Below, in pieces: positions 4,998 to 5,150 of a stretch of 5,150 bases of DNA. Source of the stretch: Rhodothermota bacterium (GTDB lineage: Bacteria > Hydrogenedentota > Hydrogenedentia > Hydrogenedentales > GCA-2746185); the NCBI GenBank assembly GCA_009885415.1, contig VFKU01000801.1, positions 1 to 5,150 on the forward strand. The letters run 5' to 3'. Both the position numbers and the translations under genes were made by a program. Position 1 is the first letter of the stretch. The number at the start of each line of letters is the position of its first letter. Under the pieces are notes generated by a model that was not told where the DNA came from, searched no databases, and was given only the letters and a program-made list of their open reading frames with translations.

Positions 4998-5150
4998 ATG
5001 TCGAAGCGACTTCTGCAGGTGCTCGCAGGCGCCGCGCTCTTCGCCTGGTCGATGGGCGCGGCCGCCCAGGCGTATCCCGCCAAGCCGATCCGCATCATCG
5101 TGCCGTTCGCCGCGGGCAGCGGCGCCGACAGCAATTCGCGCTTCTACGGC
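4998..5150 (+). CDS. Bug/TctC-type solute-binding receptor (5' end only)
   Basis: Only the first 51 codons are present; the gene continues past the window edge. A Sec signal peptide (MSKRLLQVLAGAALF core, AAAQA cleavage site near residue 25) is followed by YPAKPIRIIVPFAAGSGADS. This is the near-invariant start of mature Bug proteins, the periplasmic receptors of tripartite tricarboxylate (TTT) transporters. The PFAAGSGAD loop is the part that contacts the carboxylate ligand in known structures. Family members usually have about 320-330 residues. Burkholderiales carry many Bug genes without a TctA/TctB membrane pair nearby, so it may work with a distant transporter or act as a sensor. Its divergent arrangement with the hydroxy-acid operon suggests that it binds a related organic acid, but this is inference from position. 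Confidence 0.92.
   Translation, partial: MSKRLLQVLAGAALFAWSMGAAAQAYPAKPIRIIVPFAAGSGADSNSRFYG

Noticed and set aside
4847..5134. A 95-codon minus-strand open frame over the right end
   Set aside because: It runs antisense to the signal peptide of the receptor gene and through the divergent promoter region, and shows no recognisable domain.

Overview
The window looks like chromosomal DNA of a high-GC betaproteobacterium, most likely a member of the Burkholderiales. The support is a Bug/TctC-type periplasmic solute receptor at the right edge, a PEP-CTERM-type sorting signal at 1507-1599, a small surface-adhesin-E-like secreted protein, and heavy use of G/C-ending codons in the right two thirds. 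No rRNA, tRNA, CRISPR array, transposase or integrase was found.

Left part (1 to about 1600, plus strand, visibly lower in GC and with looser codon use): a short secreted protein (147-521) lies between two copies of a short hairpin-forming repeat (28-48 and 558-578). Next comes a 262-residue response regulator (708-1496) whose receiver domain is at the C-terminus, behind an unusual N-terminal region. Ten bases after its stop is a 30-codon reading frame (1507-1599) that is almost entirely a PEP-CTERM-like membrane anchor. It has a good ribosome binding site but no exported protein in front of it. This is the most unusual item in the window.

Right part (1650-4801, minus strand, very GC-rich): three genes run leftward in the order RraA-family aldolase/decarboxylase (4112-4801), FMN-dependent alpha-hydroxy-acid oxidase (2861-4051) and MFS transporter (1650-2864). 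The gap between the first two is 60 bases. The last two overlap by 4 bases (ATGA), so this is very probably one operon. Divergent from it, across a 196-base intergenic region (4802-4997), starts a Bug/TctC-type solute-binding receptor that runs off the right edge.

Taken together, the right part reads as an uncharacterised organic-acid catabolic module. The oxidase would turn a 2-hydroxy acid into a 2-oxo acid, the RraA-type enzyme would cleave or decarboxylate a 2-oxo acid (typically to pyruvate), and the MFS protein and Bug receptor would handle transport or sensing. The substrate cannot be read from the sequence. A 2,4-dihydroxy dicarboxylate would link the two enzymes, but that is inference. 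No dedicated regulator lies inside the window.
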